Positions 7,969 through 16,238 of a stretch of 42,904 bases of DNA are shown one piece after another. A program made the translations under genes and the position numbers. The notes beneath the pieces were generated by a model. It made no database searches, was not told the origin of the DNA, and saw only the letters and a list, made by a program, of their open reading frames with translations. This DNA is from Candidatus Blautia intestinavium. GTDB taxonomy: Bacteria > Bacillota > Clostridia > Lachnospirales > Lachnospiraceae. Numbering within the stretch: the first letter of the stretch is position 1; the number at the start of each line of letters is the position of its first letter. The stretch covers positions 1 to 42,904 of the forward strand of contig DXGV01000029.1 of the NCBI GenBank assembly GCA_019113745.1. The letters run 5' to 3'.

Positions 7969-9024
7969 ATGGAAAACAGACAGACCTATCATGAACATAC
8001 AGATATTGAAAATACACTCAGACTTCGCCAGGTACTGGAATGCCTGCCTCCTTTCTGCAGGGACTATTTTCGTTCCATCGACGCTACGACTACTACAAAA
8101 ACAAGGATTTCCTACGCTTACGACATCCGTATTTTTTTTCAGTTCCTTCTGGATACCAATCCTTCTTTTAAGGGAAAATCCATGAGGGATTTTACTGTTG
8201 ACGTGCTGGATCAGGTCAAAGCCGTGGATATCGAGGAATATGAAGAATACCTGAAGGTCTATCAGAACGGCGACCGCCTGGAGACAAACGGCGAACGCGG
8301 GCTGAAACGCAAAATATCCGCTCTGCGCAGTTTTTATGCCTATTATTTTAAAAGGGAAATGATACAGACAAATCCGGCGGTTCTTGTAGACGTTCCAAAG
8401 ATCCATCAGAAAAGCATCGTGCGACTGGACGCCGACGAGGTTGCCATGCTCCTTGATTATATTGAACACTGCGGCGAAAAACTTACCGGACAGAAACGTG
8501 TATATTATGAAAAGACAAAAGAACGTGATCTGGCTATCGTGACCCTGCTCCTTGGTACGGGGATCCGCGTTTCCGAATGCGTGGGACTTGATATTGAGGA
8601 TGTGGATTTTAAAAACAACGGAATTAAAGTTACAAGAAAAGGCGGAAATGAAATGGTGGTATATTTTGGACCGGAGGTAGAAAAAGCTCTGAAGAATTAT
8701 CTGAAGGTACGAGAAAATGTCACTCCTCTTCCCGGCCATGAACATGCTCTCTTCTACTCCGCCCAGAGACGCCGGATCGGCGTTCAGGCAGTGGAGAATC
8801 TTGTAAAAAAATACGCGCGGCAGATCACCACCACCAAAAAGATCACGCCGCATAAGCTCCGCAGCACCTACGGCACGGCATTGTACCAGGAAACAGGCGA
8901 TATTTACCTTGTAGCGGACGTTTTGGGGCACAGGGATGTAAATACTACCAAGAAGCATTACGCCGCTCTGGACGACGCCAGAAGGCGTCAGGCGGCCACT
9001 GCCGTCCGTTTGAGGGAAGAATGA
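7969..9024 (+). CDS. XerC-like tyrosine recombinase
   Basis: This 351-residue tyrosine recombinase has an N-terminal core-binding domain (about 25-135) and a C-terminal catalytic domain. The full active site is visible: Arg200 (GTGIR), Lys224 (VTRKGG), His295 and Arg298 (PHKLR), His321 (LGHRD) and nucleophile Tyr331 (KKHY). The open frame extends 82 codons upstream, but that part is unlike the family. ATG 7969 has AGGGGG about 9 nt upstream and gives the usual XerC/D length. No prophage or integron genes surround it, so chromosome dimer resolution is as likely as a mobile-element role. It ends 56 nt before the convergent MATE gene. Confidence 0.88.
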   Translation: MENRQTYHEHTDIENTLRLRQVLECLPPFCRDYFRSIDATTTTKTRISYAYDIRIFFQFLLDTNPSFKGKSMRDFTVDVLDQVKAVDIEEYEEYLKVYQNGDRLETNGERGLKRKISALRSFYAYYFKREMIQTNPAVLVDVPKIHQKSIVRLDADEVAMLLDYIEHCGEKLTGQKRVYYEKTKERDLAIVTLLLGTGIRVSECVGLDIEDVDFKNNGIKVTRKGGNEMVVYFGPEVEKALKNYLKVRENVTPLPGHEHALFYSAQRRRIGVQAVENLVKKYARQITTTKKITPHKLRSTYGTALYQETGDIYLVADVLGHRDVNTTKKHYAALDDARRRQAATAVRLREE

Positions 9025-9033
9025 TGCTCCTGC

Positions 9034-9072
9034 CCGCCGTACGGATATATGATATGTAATCCCATACGGCGG
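9034..9072. terminator. Hairpin between convergent genes
   Basis: CCGCCGTA (9034-9041) pairs with TACGGCGG (9065-9072), with an inner GGAT/ATCC helix. It lies between the recombinase stop and the MATE stop on the other strand, where a shared terminator is expected. Neither side has a real T-run, so termination is only inferred from position. Confidence 0.4.
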
Positions 9073-9080
9073 AGTTCCGG

Positions 9081-10442
9081 TTATTGACCGGCCGGCAGAT
9101 GGCGCATACAGAGCTTTCTTACAAAATAGAAGCACACCGCCTGCATCACAATGGTGAAAACCCATGACGCAGGATAAGATATAAACAGAAAATGCAGAGA
9201 ACGGTGAGCGGGGAAAAAGACGTAGATCCATAAAATCCTCGTTCCCACTGTTCCGATTATGGATAAGATCATAGGAACTGCGGAATGCCCCATTCCACGC
9301 AGAGCGCCGGGGATCAGATCCATGATCCCGCAGAGAAAGTACGGAACTGTGGTAATGGATAAAATCTCAACTCCGCAGGAAATAACGTCCGGATCCGCGG
9401 TGTAGATCTTCAGGATCTGAGAGCCGAAAAGATAGGCGCCTACGCCGAGTATGACAGCCGCAACGGAGGAAAGAAAGATACAGTCAAAAAACACCCTGTC
9501 CATCCTCTTCTGCTTTCCTACGCTGTAATTCTGGCTGGTAAAGCTCATGCACGCCTGTGTTACGGCGTTTACGGCCGCATACAGGAAACTGAGGATGTTG
9601 TTTGCCGCCGTATATCCCGCCATGGCTGTGGAGCCGAAGGAATTTACAGATGACTGCAGCATGGCGTTGGAGAAGTTGATGACTGTACTTTGAATGCCTG
9701 CCGGGATGCCTACCTGGAAAATACGCTTCAGGTATTTCCACCGGATGCACAGCCTGGAAAAACGGAGCTGATAGCTGCTCTCCGATTTCCACAGGCAGCG
9801 CAGCACAAGAATACAGGATATAAACTGGGATGTAATAGTGCCGATGGCTACTCCGGCCACATCAAGGGGGATCACGATCACGAGAAGAAGATCCAGCCCT
9901 ACATTGGCCATTCCCGCAAAGGCAAGAAAGATCAGCGGTCTTCTTGTATCGCCTACCGCTCTCAGTATCGCGGCGCCATAGTTGTACAGCATGAAAAAGG
10001 GCATTCCTAAAAAGTATATTTTCATATAAGTAACGGACTGCCCGATCACATCCGAAGGAGTTCCCATCACTTCAAGAGCAAATCTGGAAGCCAGTACCCC
10101 TACAAAGGCCATAATGATCCCGCTGACCAGCGCCAGAGTAATGGATGTGTGTACCGCCTCTGACATTTCTTTTTCCTGCTTAGCCGCGTAATAACGGGCT
10201 GCAAGGACGTTTGCGCCAAGAGAAACGCCGATAAAAAGATTTGTAAAAATATTGATCAGAGCTGTTGTGGAACCTACGGCCGCCAGGGCCTGTCTCCCGC
10301 TGTAATGTCCTACTACAATGATATCTACTGCGTTAAACATAAGCTGAAGGATGCTGGTAAGCATCAGCGGAAGCGCGAAGAGGATCAGCTTGTCCATGAT
10401 CGATCCGTTGCACATGTCTATTTCGTATTTTTTGCTGTTCAA
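9081..10442 (-). CDS. MATE family multidrug/cation efflux transporter
   Basis: This 453-residue protein has about twelve membrane segments in two halves and belongs to the MATE (MatE/NorM/DinF) family of Na+- or H+-driven exporters. The N-terminal half begins IMDKLILFALPLMLTSILQLMFNAVDIIVVGHYSG, the classic MATE opening with the first substrate-channel helices. The start is TTG 10442, supported by a GGGGGG ribosome binding site 8 nt upstream. It follows the nitroreductase gene by 47 nt on the same strand with no terminator between, so the two are probably cotranscribed. Its substrate is unknown. Its place next to an acyl-transfer operon makes export of that product a possible but unproven role. 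Confidence 0.93.
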   Translation of the reverse strand: MNSKKYEIDMCNGSIMDKLILFALPLMLTSILQLMFNAVDIIVVGHYSGRQALAAVGSTTALINIFTNLFIGVSLGANVLAARYYAAKQEKEMSEAVHTSITLALVSGIIMAFVGVLASRFALEVMGTPSDVIGQSVTYMKIYFLGMPFFMLYNYGAAILRAVGDTRRPLIFLAFAGMANVGLDLLLVIVIPLDVAGVAIGTITSQFISCILVLRCLWKSESSYQLRFSRLCIRWKYLKRIFQVGIPAGIQSTVINFSNAMLQSSVNSFGSTAMAGYTAANNILSFLYAAVNAVTQACMSFTSQNYSVGKQKRMDRVFFDCIFLSSVAAVILGVGAYLFGSQILKIYTADPDVISCGVEILSITTVPYFLCGIMDLIPGALRGMGHSAVPMILSIIGTVGTRILWIYVFFPAHRSLHFLFISYPASWVFTIVMQAVCFYFVRKLCMRHLPAGQ

Positions 10443-10489
10443 AATCTAGTCCCCCCTGATATTTCATCTGAAGAATAACTGCGGATTTT

Positions 10490-11284
10490 TTACCGCCAGT
10501 CAATGTCCGCCGGCTTACGCGGAGCCGTTCTCTTATAGGAAACGGCAGGATATCCGACCAGCATACTGCACACAAGCGGCGATTCCTCTTCTATGCCGAG
10601 CCATTCTTTTACTCTGGGACAGGCGCCGACTATACGGGTAAGATATCCGTCATAAAGAACGCCGAGTCCCTGGGCAACGGCCATATTTTCTATATTGGAA
10701 GCGGCAAGACCTCCGTCAAGGGGGCTGTCGCAGGTGATAAAAAGAACGGCCGGAGCATTGAAAAAGAGTCCGTCGTCCCGGGGATTATCGCGCCGTCTGC
10801 GGTAAAGGAATTTAAAGAACATGGAGTACTGGGGAAAAGTTTTTTTCAGTTTTTCCGCCATCTCCGGTATCTGGCTCCACAGAAGCTCCTTTAATTCATC
10901 AAGCTGCTCCTGAACCAGGATAAAACGGCAGCCCTGCCGGTTCTTTGCGGTAGGGGTATATCTTCCTGCCTGAATTGATTTTTCCAGAAGATCCACGGGA
11001 ACTTTCTTCTCTTTGAAATTCCGGATACTCCTTCTGAATTTTACTGCGCGGAGATACTGTTCCGGATCCAGATGAAAATCAGAGCCGCTGTACTCTTCTA
11101 CATCCGCCATATCATATTCCGGAATGGAAACCGCCTCCTGGGGGCAGATAGCCACGCAGTGGCCGCACTGGATACAGTCAGGCGTATAAACAGCATGTCC
11201 TTCTTTTATTTTGATTTTGCCTGCGGGGCAGTCCTTCGCGCAGAGTCCGCAGCCGATACATTTTTCTTTATGAATGATAACCAT
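10490..11284 (-). CDS. Ferredoxin-nitroreductase fusion protein
   Basis: This 264-residue protein joins an N-terminal 2x[4Fe-4S] ferredoxin domain to an FMN-dependent nitroreductase domain. The cluster motifs are C9-I-G-C-G-L-C-A-K-D-C and C37-I-Q-C-G-H-C-V-A-I-C. The nitroreductase part begins near residue 78 with RRSIRNFKEKKVP and continues with GRYTPTAKNRQ, a flavin phosphate contact region. Such fusions are common in anaerobes and probably take electrons from the built-in ferredoxin, with substrate unknown. An in-frame ATG 13 codons upstream would overlap the promoter. ATG 11284 is preferred because AAAGGAAG lies about 8 nt before it. The MATE exporter gene follows. Confidence 0.9.
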   Translation of the reverse strand: MVIIHKEKCIGCGLCAKDCPAGKIKIKEGHAVYTPDCIQCGHCVAICPQEAVSIPEYDMADVEEYSGSDFHLDPEQYLRAVKFRRSIRNFKEKKVPVDLLEKSIQAGRYTPTAKNRQGCRFILVQEQLDELKELLWSQIPEMAEKLKKTFPQYSMFFKFLYRRRRDNPRDDGLFFNAPAVLFITCDSPLDGGLAASNIENMAVAQGLGVLYDGYLTRIVGACPRVKEWLGIEEESPLVCSMLVGYPAVSYKRTAPRKPADIDWR

Positions 11285-11321
11285 GAGCGTTTCTTCCTTT
11301 CTGCTTTTATTCCCTTCCTGC

Positions 11322-11330
11322 ATTATACCA
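11322..11330 (-). promoter_or_regulatory. Extended -10 promoter for nitroreductase-MATE
   Basis: Reading the minus strand, TG-G-TATAAT (11330-11322) is a perfect extended -10 element. No good -35 hexamer lies 16-18 bp upstream, which extended -10 promoters tolerate. It sits between the acyl-ligase operon terminator and the nitroreductase start, so the pair has its own promoter. Confidence 0.6.
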
Positions 11331-11360
11331 CGTTATGAAGAAAGTAATTGAAAAAAATTA

Positions 11361-11391
11361 AAAAAGAGCAGGACATTTTACTGTCCCGCCC
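11361..11391 (-). terminator. Terminator of the acyl-ligase operon
   Basis: On the minus strand a 10-bp stem (11391-11382 with 11375-11366, two G-T pairs) with a 6-nt loop is followed directly by TTTTT and further Ts. It lies 35 nt after the stop of the ligase gene. A weaker T-run on the other strand makes it partly bidirectional. Confidence 0.8.
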
Positions 11392-11425
11392 TCCCTTTTT
11401 TTGATGAAGTTTTATAAAAAGAGGA

Positions 11426-12934
11426 TTAAAATCTCTTGATCTTCCTTGTAGTGGTCTTTTCAAATTCCGTATCCCGGACGATCAGACTGTATATCTTTTT
11501 CTGAGGAGCCGCGCCGCGGTTATATTTATCAATGACCTCCTGAAGTTTTTCACGCACGTCTTTGATATGTTTTTTCTTAACATAATCCTGATCCGGATAA
11601 ATTTCCGCTTCAATAACGCCGTTATTTTCACGGACAAGCACTTCCCCTACCAGCCGGTTGGCGCTAAGTGCGTTCTCCAGCTCTTCCGGTGAGACGTTCT
11701 CACCGTTTTTAGTGATGATAAGATTTTTCTTACGTCCGGTCAGATAAACAAAACCGTCCTCGTCCACATAGCCGAGATCGCCTGTTTTCAGCCAGCCGTC
11801 TTCCAGGGTTTCCGCAGTCTCCTCCGGCATTTTGTAATATCCCTGCATCACGCTGCTTCCCTTCACCCAAAGCTCCCCGTCTACAGTTTTTGCCTCACAG
11901 TTGGGTACAAGCTGGCCCACTGCATCCTTACGGATATTCCACTTCTGCGTAACGCTGATCACCGGAGAGCATTCTGTCATTCCATAGCCCTGTTGGATGG
12001 TGATATCATATTTCTGGAAAAGATCGATATAGGAGGGATCCAGATAAGCGCCGCCGCTGCATATCGTGTGGAACTGTTTTCCGAATACCTGGCTTTTTAC
12101 CAGTTTGGCAGGAAGCAGCGAAGCTTCCTCAAGTTTTTTTGCCATCGTCTCGATCATAAGAGGAACCATAAGGATCATTTCCGGTTTAAAGAGCTTGATA
12201 TTTTTCGCCACACGCATCAGAGAATCATTGATACAGATAATCGACGCCAGAGAAACGCCCTTCAAAATATCCATACTGAGACAGTAGGCATGATGGATTG
12301 GAAGCACCGTCATGATCACTGTGCGTTCCGGGATCTTCATGTCCAGACAGGTGGCATTTTCCGCTACATTTCTGTGGGTCAGCATAACGCCCTTGCTTTT
12401 TCCTGTTGTTCCGGAGGTAAACATGATAGTGCAAAGCTGATCCGGTTCCGGCATATAATCGAAGCTTCCACCGTGCTCTTCAAGAAGCTTCCAGAAGGAA
12501 AATGCATGATCGTCATGTTCAGCCTGCTGCATGGAGATCAGGAACTTCAACTGCGGACAGCGCTCCTTTGCCATTGCCGCCACATCTTTGCGCACTTCAT
12601 CGTAAACAAGTATGGTAGAATCTGAGCGGTCGATCAGATCGCAGACATCCTCCGCAGGCAGATTGACGTCCAGCGGAACAATAACGCTTCCGCTGTTTAC
12701 TGTTCCGAAGTAAGTGATCAGCCAGGGGTAGGAGGTCATTCCAATTACTGCAATGTGATTTCCCTGCTCCTTCAGATTTCTGAGAACACAGGAAAAGCTT
12801 TCGCTGTCTTCCCGAAGCTGTGTGTAAGTTTTTGATTCAATTTCATTTTTGCTTTTTTTATAGCGAATCGCGTCCTCCGGGCCATATTTTTTTTCTGTAT
12901 TGACCAGAATATCGCGGACAGTACTGCAAAGCAT
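11426..12934 (-). CDS. Acyl-activating AMP-dependent ligase
   Basis: This 502-residue adenylate-forming enzyme activates a carboxylic acid with ATP and passes the acyl-AMP to a thiol. The phosphate loop MFTSGTTGKSKG is at 171-182. The A5 motif GYGMTECSP, the A7/A8 region TGDLGYVDEDGFVYLTGRKKNLIITKNGENVSPEELE (in two parts) and the C-terminal lysine region TTRKIKRF are intact. The adjacent carrier-protein gene, 45 nt upstream in the same operon, suggests the acceptor is that carrier rather than CoA, as in stand-alone acyl-ACP ligases. The acid specificity cannot be read from the sequence. The start ATG 12934 has AAAGGAAT about 9 nt before it. It is the last gene of the TetR-controlled operon. 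Confidence 0.93.
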   Translation of the reverse strand: MLCSTVRDILVNTEKKYGPEDAIRYKKSKNEIESKTYTQLREDSESFSCVLRNLKEQGNHIAVIGMTSYPWLITYFGTVNSGSVIVPLDVNLPAEDVCDLIDRSDSTILVYDEVRKDVAAMAKERCPQLKFLISMQQAEHDDHAFSFWKLLEEHGGSFDYMPEPDQLCTIMFTSGTTGKSKGVMLTHRNVAENATCLDMKIPERTVIMTVLPIHHAYCLSMDILKGVSLASIICINDSLMRVAKNIKLFKPEMILMVPLMIETMAKKLEEASLLPAKLVKSQVFGKQFHTICSGGAYLDPSYIDLFQKYDITIQQGYGMTECSPVISVTQKWNIRKDAVGQLVPNCEAKTVDGELWVKGSSVMQGYYKMPEETAETLEDGWLKTGDLGYVDEDGFVYLTGRKKNLIITKNGENVSPEELENALSANRLVGEVLVRENNGVIEAEIYPDQDYVKKKHIKDVREKLQEVIDKYNRGAAPQKKIYSLIVRDTEFEKTTTRKIKRF

Positions 12935-12979
12935 AGTTTTTATTCCTTTCTTTTTTGTAGCGTCAGAGACAGCGCGGCG

Positions 12980-13213
12980 TTAATTTTCCGCGGTAAGCTT
13001 TTCCAGATAATCAACGGCTTCCTGTACGGTACGGATATTTGCCGCCTCGCTCTGTTCTACTTCAATATCAAATTCGTCCTCAATTTCCCCAAGCATGCTC
13101 ATAAAATCGAAGGAGGTAAATCCAAGGTCTTCCATGAAACGTGATTCCGGATGGATATTTTCCGGTTCTACTTCCACATAGTTACAGATAATATTTACTA
13201 ATTTTTCAAACAT
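12980..13213 (-). CDS. Stand-alone acyl carrier protein
   Basis: This 77-residue acidic four-helix carrier protein has the phosphopantetheine site at Ser34 in EDLGFTSFDFMSMLGEIEDEFD. The usual DSL is TSF here, which differs from housekeeping AcpP and suits a dedicated pathway carrier. It lies between the condensation-domain gene and the ligase gene. The expected role is to receive the acyl group from the ligase and present it to the condensation enzyme. AGGGAG precedes ATG 13213 at a normal distance. No phosphopantetheinyl transferase gene is in the window. Confidence 0.93.
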   Translation of the reverse strand: MFEKLVNIICNYVEVEPENIHPESRFMEDLGFTSFDFMSMLGEIEDEFDIEVEQSEAANIRTVQEAVDYLEKLTAEN

Positions 13214-13244
13214 AATCGTTCTCCCTTTGTTCTTTTCTACACTT

Positions 13245-14651
13245 TTATACCAGTTTTATGATGTCTCCTATGGTCAGATCCGGATTTTCTGTTCCTTTGA
13301 ACATGATCTTGCAGAGATAATAATACAGATATTCCAGATCGTCTCTTGAAACCGCTTTGATCTGATGTTCAAAATTGAAATCCAGTCCGTTGTCTTCCGG
13401 ACGGTGCATAACAGTCAGATACATTCCCTGGGGACAGGTGCCGTTGGGATACCATTTTGTCTTATAACGGATATCGCCCAGATCGTTAAGTCCGTTTTCC
13501 TTCAGCGTCATAGGCTGATAGGTAAGCGAAATTGATTCATATGTCAGCCCTGCATGAGGCTGGGGATAGATTTTGGAGCGGTAAGCGAAATATGCGGTGG
13601 GATCATAGTTCGCATGGCGGAAAATCTCATTCTGCTTGTCACGGATCGCGTAGACGCCGTCAATAAACTTCATATCCTCTGAAAATACTGTCCGGATAGG
13701 GAAAGAATGGATTCTGGTGCCGCCGCATTTCTTTTCCTTCAGTGTCGCTCTTCTTGCAATGGCATTATTGATGGACACATCCTCAAATCCGTTCATCTTC
13801 TGCAGATATGTACGAAGCCCCATCAGAAGCAGACATGCCAGAGACACATGGTATTTTTCACAGAAGTCCATCAGACGCCTGGTAGGTTCCTCTTCCAGAT
13901 GGAAGATATCCAGGGCGGATTTTGTATCGTCGGAGGCGTTGAATGCGGTTCTGAGATTGGGATTTTTAAACATTTCTCTTGCCGCCTCAAGTTTGCCTGT
14001 TCCGCGCAGGCCGCTGTAGATCGGCTCGCCTTTTTCAATTTCTTTCTGGAAAAATTCGATATCCCTCTGCTGCGCTTTGCTCCCTGCTTCATATGCAAGA
14101 TCCTTTTCAAGCTGCTCCAGATAGGAAGTCATTTCCTTTGGATAGGGAACGCCTTCATATTTTTCGTTACAGTAAAGTTCAATAATGTCTCTTAAAAAGC
14201 AGATCAGAGACTGGGCGTCCACGATCATATGATGAGCAAGGAAATAAATGCCGTTGAAGCCGTCCGGCATTTTGATCATAACGATACGTGTCAGAGGGGA
14301 ATCCTCCATCTTAAACGGAACGGTGGTCCACTGCTGCATCGTGGCCTCCGCCTCCTCCATGGTGCCGTTTGAAAAGTCCACAAACTCAATTTCTTTTTCT
14401 TCCGGCTCTACTACATACTGATAATAGGCGCCTTCCTTATCTTTCGCCAGACGGATACGCATTCCCTCGCTTCTGGCGTACGCCTTGTTGATGGATTTTG
14501 CCAGAAGATCCCAGTCGATATCAATTTCGATGGTAAGGCTGGTCCCGATATTAAGTACCGCCGCAGAGGGGCAGAACGGCAGGTAATAAAGATGAAATTT
14601 CTGTGCGACAGTCAGTGGGTAGACTTTGTAACCTTTTCTTTTTCTCATCAT
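13245..14651 (-). CDS. Stand-alone condensation-domain acyltransferase
   Basis: This 468-residue protein has the fold signature of NRPS condensation domains and related acyltransferases. The catalytic motif is H140-H-M-I-V-D145 (HHxxxD) within FLAHHMIVDAQSLICFL. The second half contains LACLLLMGLRTYLQ and a SFPIRTVF segment matching later C-domain regions. No adenylation or carrier domain is attached. Together with the separate ligase and carrier it would move the acyl group onto an amine or alcohol acceptor. Its start (ATG 14651, then a second ATG) overlaps the stop of the hydrolase gene (ATGA), so the two are translationally coupled. The acceptor substrate cannot be read from the sequence. 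Confidence 0.85.
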   Translation of the reverse strand: MMRKRKGYKVYPLTVAQKFHLYYLPFCPSAAVLNIGTSLTIEIDIDWDLLAKSINKAYARSEGMRIRLAKDKEGAYYQYVVEPEEKEIEFVDFSNGTMEEAEATMQQWTTVPFKMEDSPLTRIVMIKMPDGFNGIYFLAHHMIVDAQSLICFLRDIIELYCNEKYEGVPYPKEMTSYLEQLEKDLAYEAGSKAQQRDIEFFQKEIEKGEPIYSGLRGTGKLEAAREMFKNPNLRTAFNASDDTKSALDIFHLEEEPTRRLMDFCEKYHVSLACLLLMGLRTYLQKMNGFEDVSINNAIARRATLKEKKCGGTRIHSFPIRTVFSEDMKFIDGVYAIRDKQNEIFRHANYDPTAYFAYRSKIYPQPHAGLTYESISLTYQPMTLKENGLNDLGDIRYKTKWYPNGTCPQGMYLTVMHRPEDNGLDFNFEHQIKAVSRDDLEYLYYYLCKIMFKGTENPDLTIGDIIKLV

Positions 14652-15592
14652 TTTGCGATTCCTCCAATAAATGAATCCAGTGCGTTTTCATAAGCTTCTG
14701 TATCTTTGTAATAGCTCTCTCCGTGCCCGGCGCCTTTGACGATCAGTTTTTTCTTGGGAGACGCGCAGTTTTTATATATTTCCTCACACATCCAGCATGG
14801 AACGAAAACGTCGTCCGAACCGTGGATAAACAGGATCGGCACAGTAGCCTTCCGGACTTCTCTGGCAGCATTGCCGTCGTCCAGACCGTATCCGGCGTTT
14901 CTCCTGTTCAGTCTGTCTGCGATCTGGATCATGGGGAAAGCCGGAAGATGGTACATGCTGTGCAGTACATGGGTAAATACATCTTTTGCAGAAGTAAAGG
15001 CGCAGTCGGAAATAATTCCCTTTACCTGCGGGGGAAGGTTCAGGCCGCTCATCATGCAGACTGTGGCTCCGCCCATGGAATTGCCGGTAAGAAAAATCTC
15101 TGCGTCCCCGCCGATTTCCTTTACCATCCATTTCACCCATTCCAGACCGTCGTAACGGTCCATGGTGCCGAATCCGATATAGGTTCCCTCGCTCTCTCCG
15201 TGGGCCCTCTCATCAATAAGGAGCATCCGGAAGCCATGGTTCAGATAATACCAGGACAGGCTGCCGTAATCATTAAGCCCTTTACTGGTATAGCCGTGGA
15301 AACAGATTACTGCCTTTGTACCGCCGTCACCCTTAAAGTAGGTTCCGTGGAGTTTCAGACCGTCCCGGGACGTGATCCACACATCCTCATGGGGCTGCTC
15401 CATCATCCATTCCCGTCTTTTCTGCATAAAAGACATATATTTCGGCCAGTCCACTCCGGACATCTTCATGGTACGTTCTGTCTTCGCGTTATAGCGCATC
15501 ATTGTCCTTCTGTAAAAATATGCCGTCCCGCCGGCTTCTGCCAGCGCCGCCGCGCCCAGAAGAGCCGCGGCCCCTTTTGCTATAATTCCCAT
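14648..15592 (-). CDS. Membrane-anchored alpha/beta hydrolase
   Basis: This 314-residue alpha/beta hydrolase has a probable N-terminal membrane anchor (about 3-27, alanine-rich). The nucleophile elbow is GNSMGG with Ser172. The acid is at Asp260 or Asp261 (HGSDDVFVP) and the histidine is His290 (GAGHGES). It resembles YqkD/BAAT-like single-anchor hydrolases. In this operon it could release product, edit mis-charged carrier, or supply fatty acid from an ester. None of these can be chosen from the sequence. ATG 15592 has AGGTG about 8 nt upstream. It follows the SCP2 gene by 46 nt and overlaps the condensation gene. Confidence 0.88.
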   Translation of the reverse strand: MGIIAKGAAALLGAAALAEAGGTAYFYRRTMMRYNAKTERTMKMSGVDWPKYMSFMQKRREWMMEQPHEDVWITSRDGLKLHGTYFKGDGGTKAVICFHGYTSKGLNDYGSLSWYYLNHGFRMLLIDERAHGESEGTYIGFGTMDRYDGLEWVKWMVKEIGGDAEIFLTGNSMGGATVCMMSGLNLPPQVKGIISDCAFTSAKDVFTHVLHSMYHLPAFPMIQIADRLNRRNAGYGLDDGNAAREVRKATVPILFIHGSDDVFVPCWMCEEIYKNCASPKKKLIVKGAGHGESYYKDTEAYENALDSFIGGIAK

Positions 15593-15638
15593 ATACTGTC
15601 ACCTGCTTTCCTGAAATATGAAATTCTGGCTTTTTTGT

Positions 15639-15977
15639 TTATTTGTTTTTCAGTCTGCTGTCGATCAGATCTTTCAGCTTCAGCGCCTTATCTATATTTC
15701 CCTCCACCTTCAGCTTGCCAAGGGTAAATGCAAGTACGGGATCGGTTTTTCCTTCCGCAAGCTTGAACAGTGTCTCGGCGGTACAGATAAACACAGCGTC
15801 CCGGTCAAAATATTCATAAGGTTCTACATAAAGCTTTCCATCTTTTACTTCCGCGTAAAAAATTCCCTCGGCCTCGCCGGTAATGTTGAACTGATAGGCA
15901 AGATGTTCCTGAATATCGCTTACATCAGCGTCCATCAGCATTCCTTTTACTTTGGCAAACATATCTGCGTAGGTCAT
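15639..15977 (-). CDS. SCP2 sterol/lipid-binding domain protein
   Basis: This 112-residue single-domain SCP2-type protein binds lipids or acyl chains in a hydrophobic tunnel. Typical features are the N-terminal helices, the strand pair FYAEVKDGKLYVEPYE, CTAETLFKLAEGKTDPVLAFTLGKLKVEGNIDKALKLKDL and a basic tail. The FTLGKLKVEGNI part is the family hallmark. It is the first gene of the TetR-regulated operon, so it may bind the acyl substrate or product of the downstream ligase-carrier-condensation set. GGGAGG lies just before ATG 15977. Confidence 0.88.
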   Translation of the reverse strand: MTYADMFAKVKGMLMDADVSDIQEHLAYQFNITGEAEGIFYAEVKDGKLYVEPYEYFDRDAVFICTAETLFKLAEGKTDPVLAFTLGKLKVEGNIDKALKLKDLIDSRLKNK

Positions 15978-16011
15978 AATATCCTCCCTTTCGACCGCTC
16001 CCTTTCGATAA

Positions 16012-16028
16012 TTTTCGACCGGCGGTCA
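16012..16028. promoter_or_regulatory. TetR-type operator copy 1
   Basis: TTTTCGACCGGCGGTCA contains the palindrome GACCG-G-CGGTC (16017-16027). A second 17-bp copy lies exactly 44 bp away at 16056-16072. A half-site TTTCGACCG is at 15989-15997. This copy lies just downstream of the predicted start of the SCP2 operon, where a bound repressor would block elongation. Binding by the adjacent TetR protein is inferred from position. Confidence 0.6.
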
Positions 16029-16044
16029 TATCTTTTTCTCTGTA

Positions 16045-16073
16045 AGAGTACCATCTTTTCGACTGACGGTCAA
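16045..16073 (-). promoter_or_regulatory. SCP2-operon promoter overlapped by operator
   Basis: On the minus strand TTGACC (16073-16068) and TACTCT (16050-16045) are spaced by 17 bp, and the -10 is extended by TGG. The -35 lies within operator copy 2 (TTTTCGACTGACGGTCA, 16056-16072), whose palindrome GACTG-A-CGGTC has one mismatch. A bound TetR dimer would therefore hide the -35. Confidence 0.6.
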
Positions 16074-16131
16074 CTAGCGTTACTATCAAAATATACAGGA
16101 AAAAATCTGGCTTTTTTGTTGGTTTTTATTG

Positions 16132-16161
16132 CTGACACAGGAATTTCCTCTATGTTATACT
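16132..16161 (+). promoter_or_regulatory. Promoter of the tetR gene
   Basis: CTGACA (16132-16137) and TATACT (16156-16161) are spaced by 18 bp. The start of transcription is near 16168. The nearest operator centre is about 70 bp upstream, so strong autoregulation is not obvious. Confidence 0.5.
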
Positions 16162-16238
16162 ATATCTTGAATCTCTTTCCCGGCTAAAAGAAGGGAAGCT
16201 AACTATCCGGATTTATATACGACAGAAAGGCGATGCAT

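Noticed and set aside
7951..9231. 426-codon ORF on the minus strand over the recombinase
   Set aside because: It is antisense to a recombinase with a complete active site, has no ribosome binding site, and overlaps the MATE gene. It shows no recognisable domain.
12980..13213. Housekeeping AcpP of fatty acid synthesis
   Set aside because: The site is TSF rather than DSL, and no fab genes are nearby. The neighbours are a ligase and a condensation enzyme.
14723..15727. 334-codon plus-strand ORF over the hydrolase
   Set aside because: It is antisense to a hydrolase with a full catalytic triad. Its composition is that of a mirror frame and it has no start signals.
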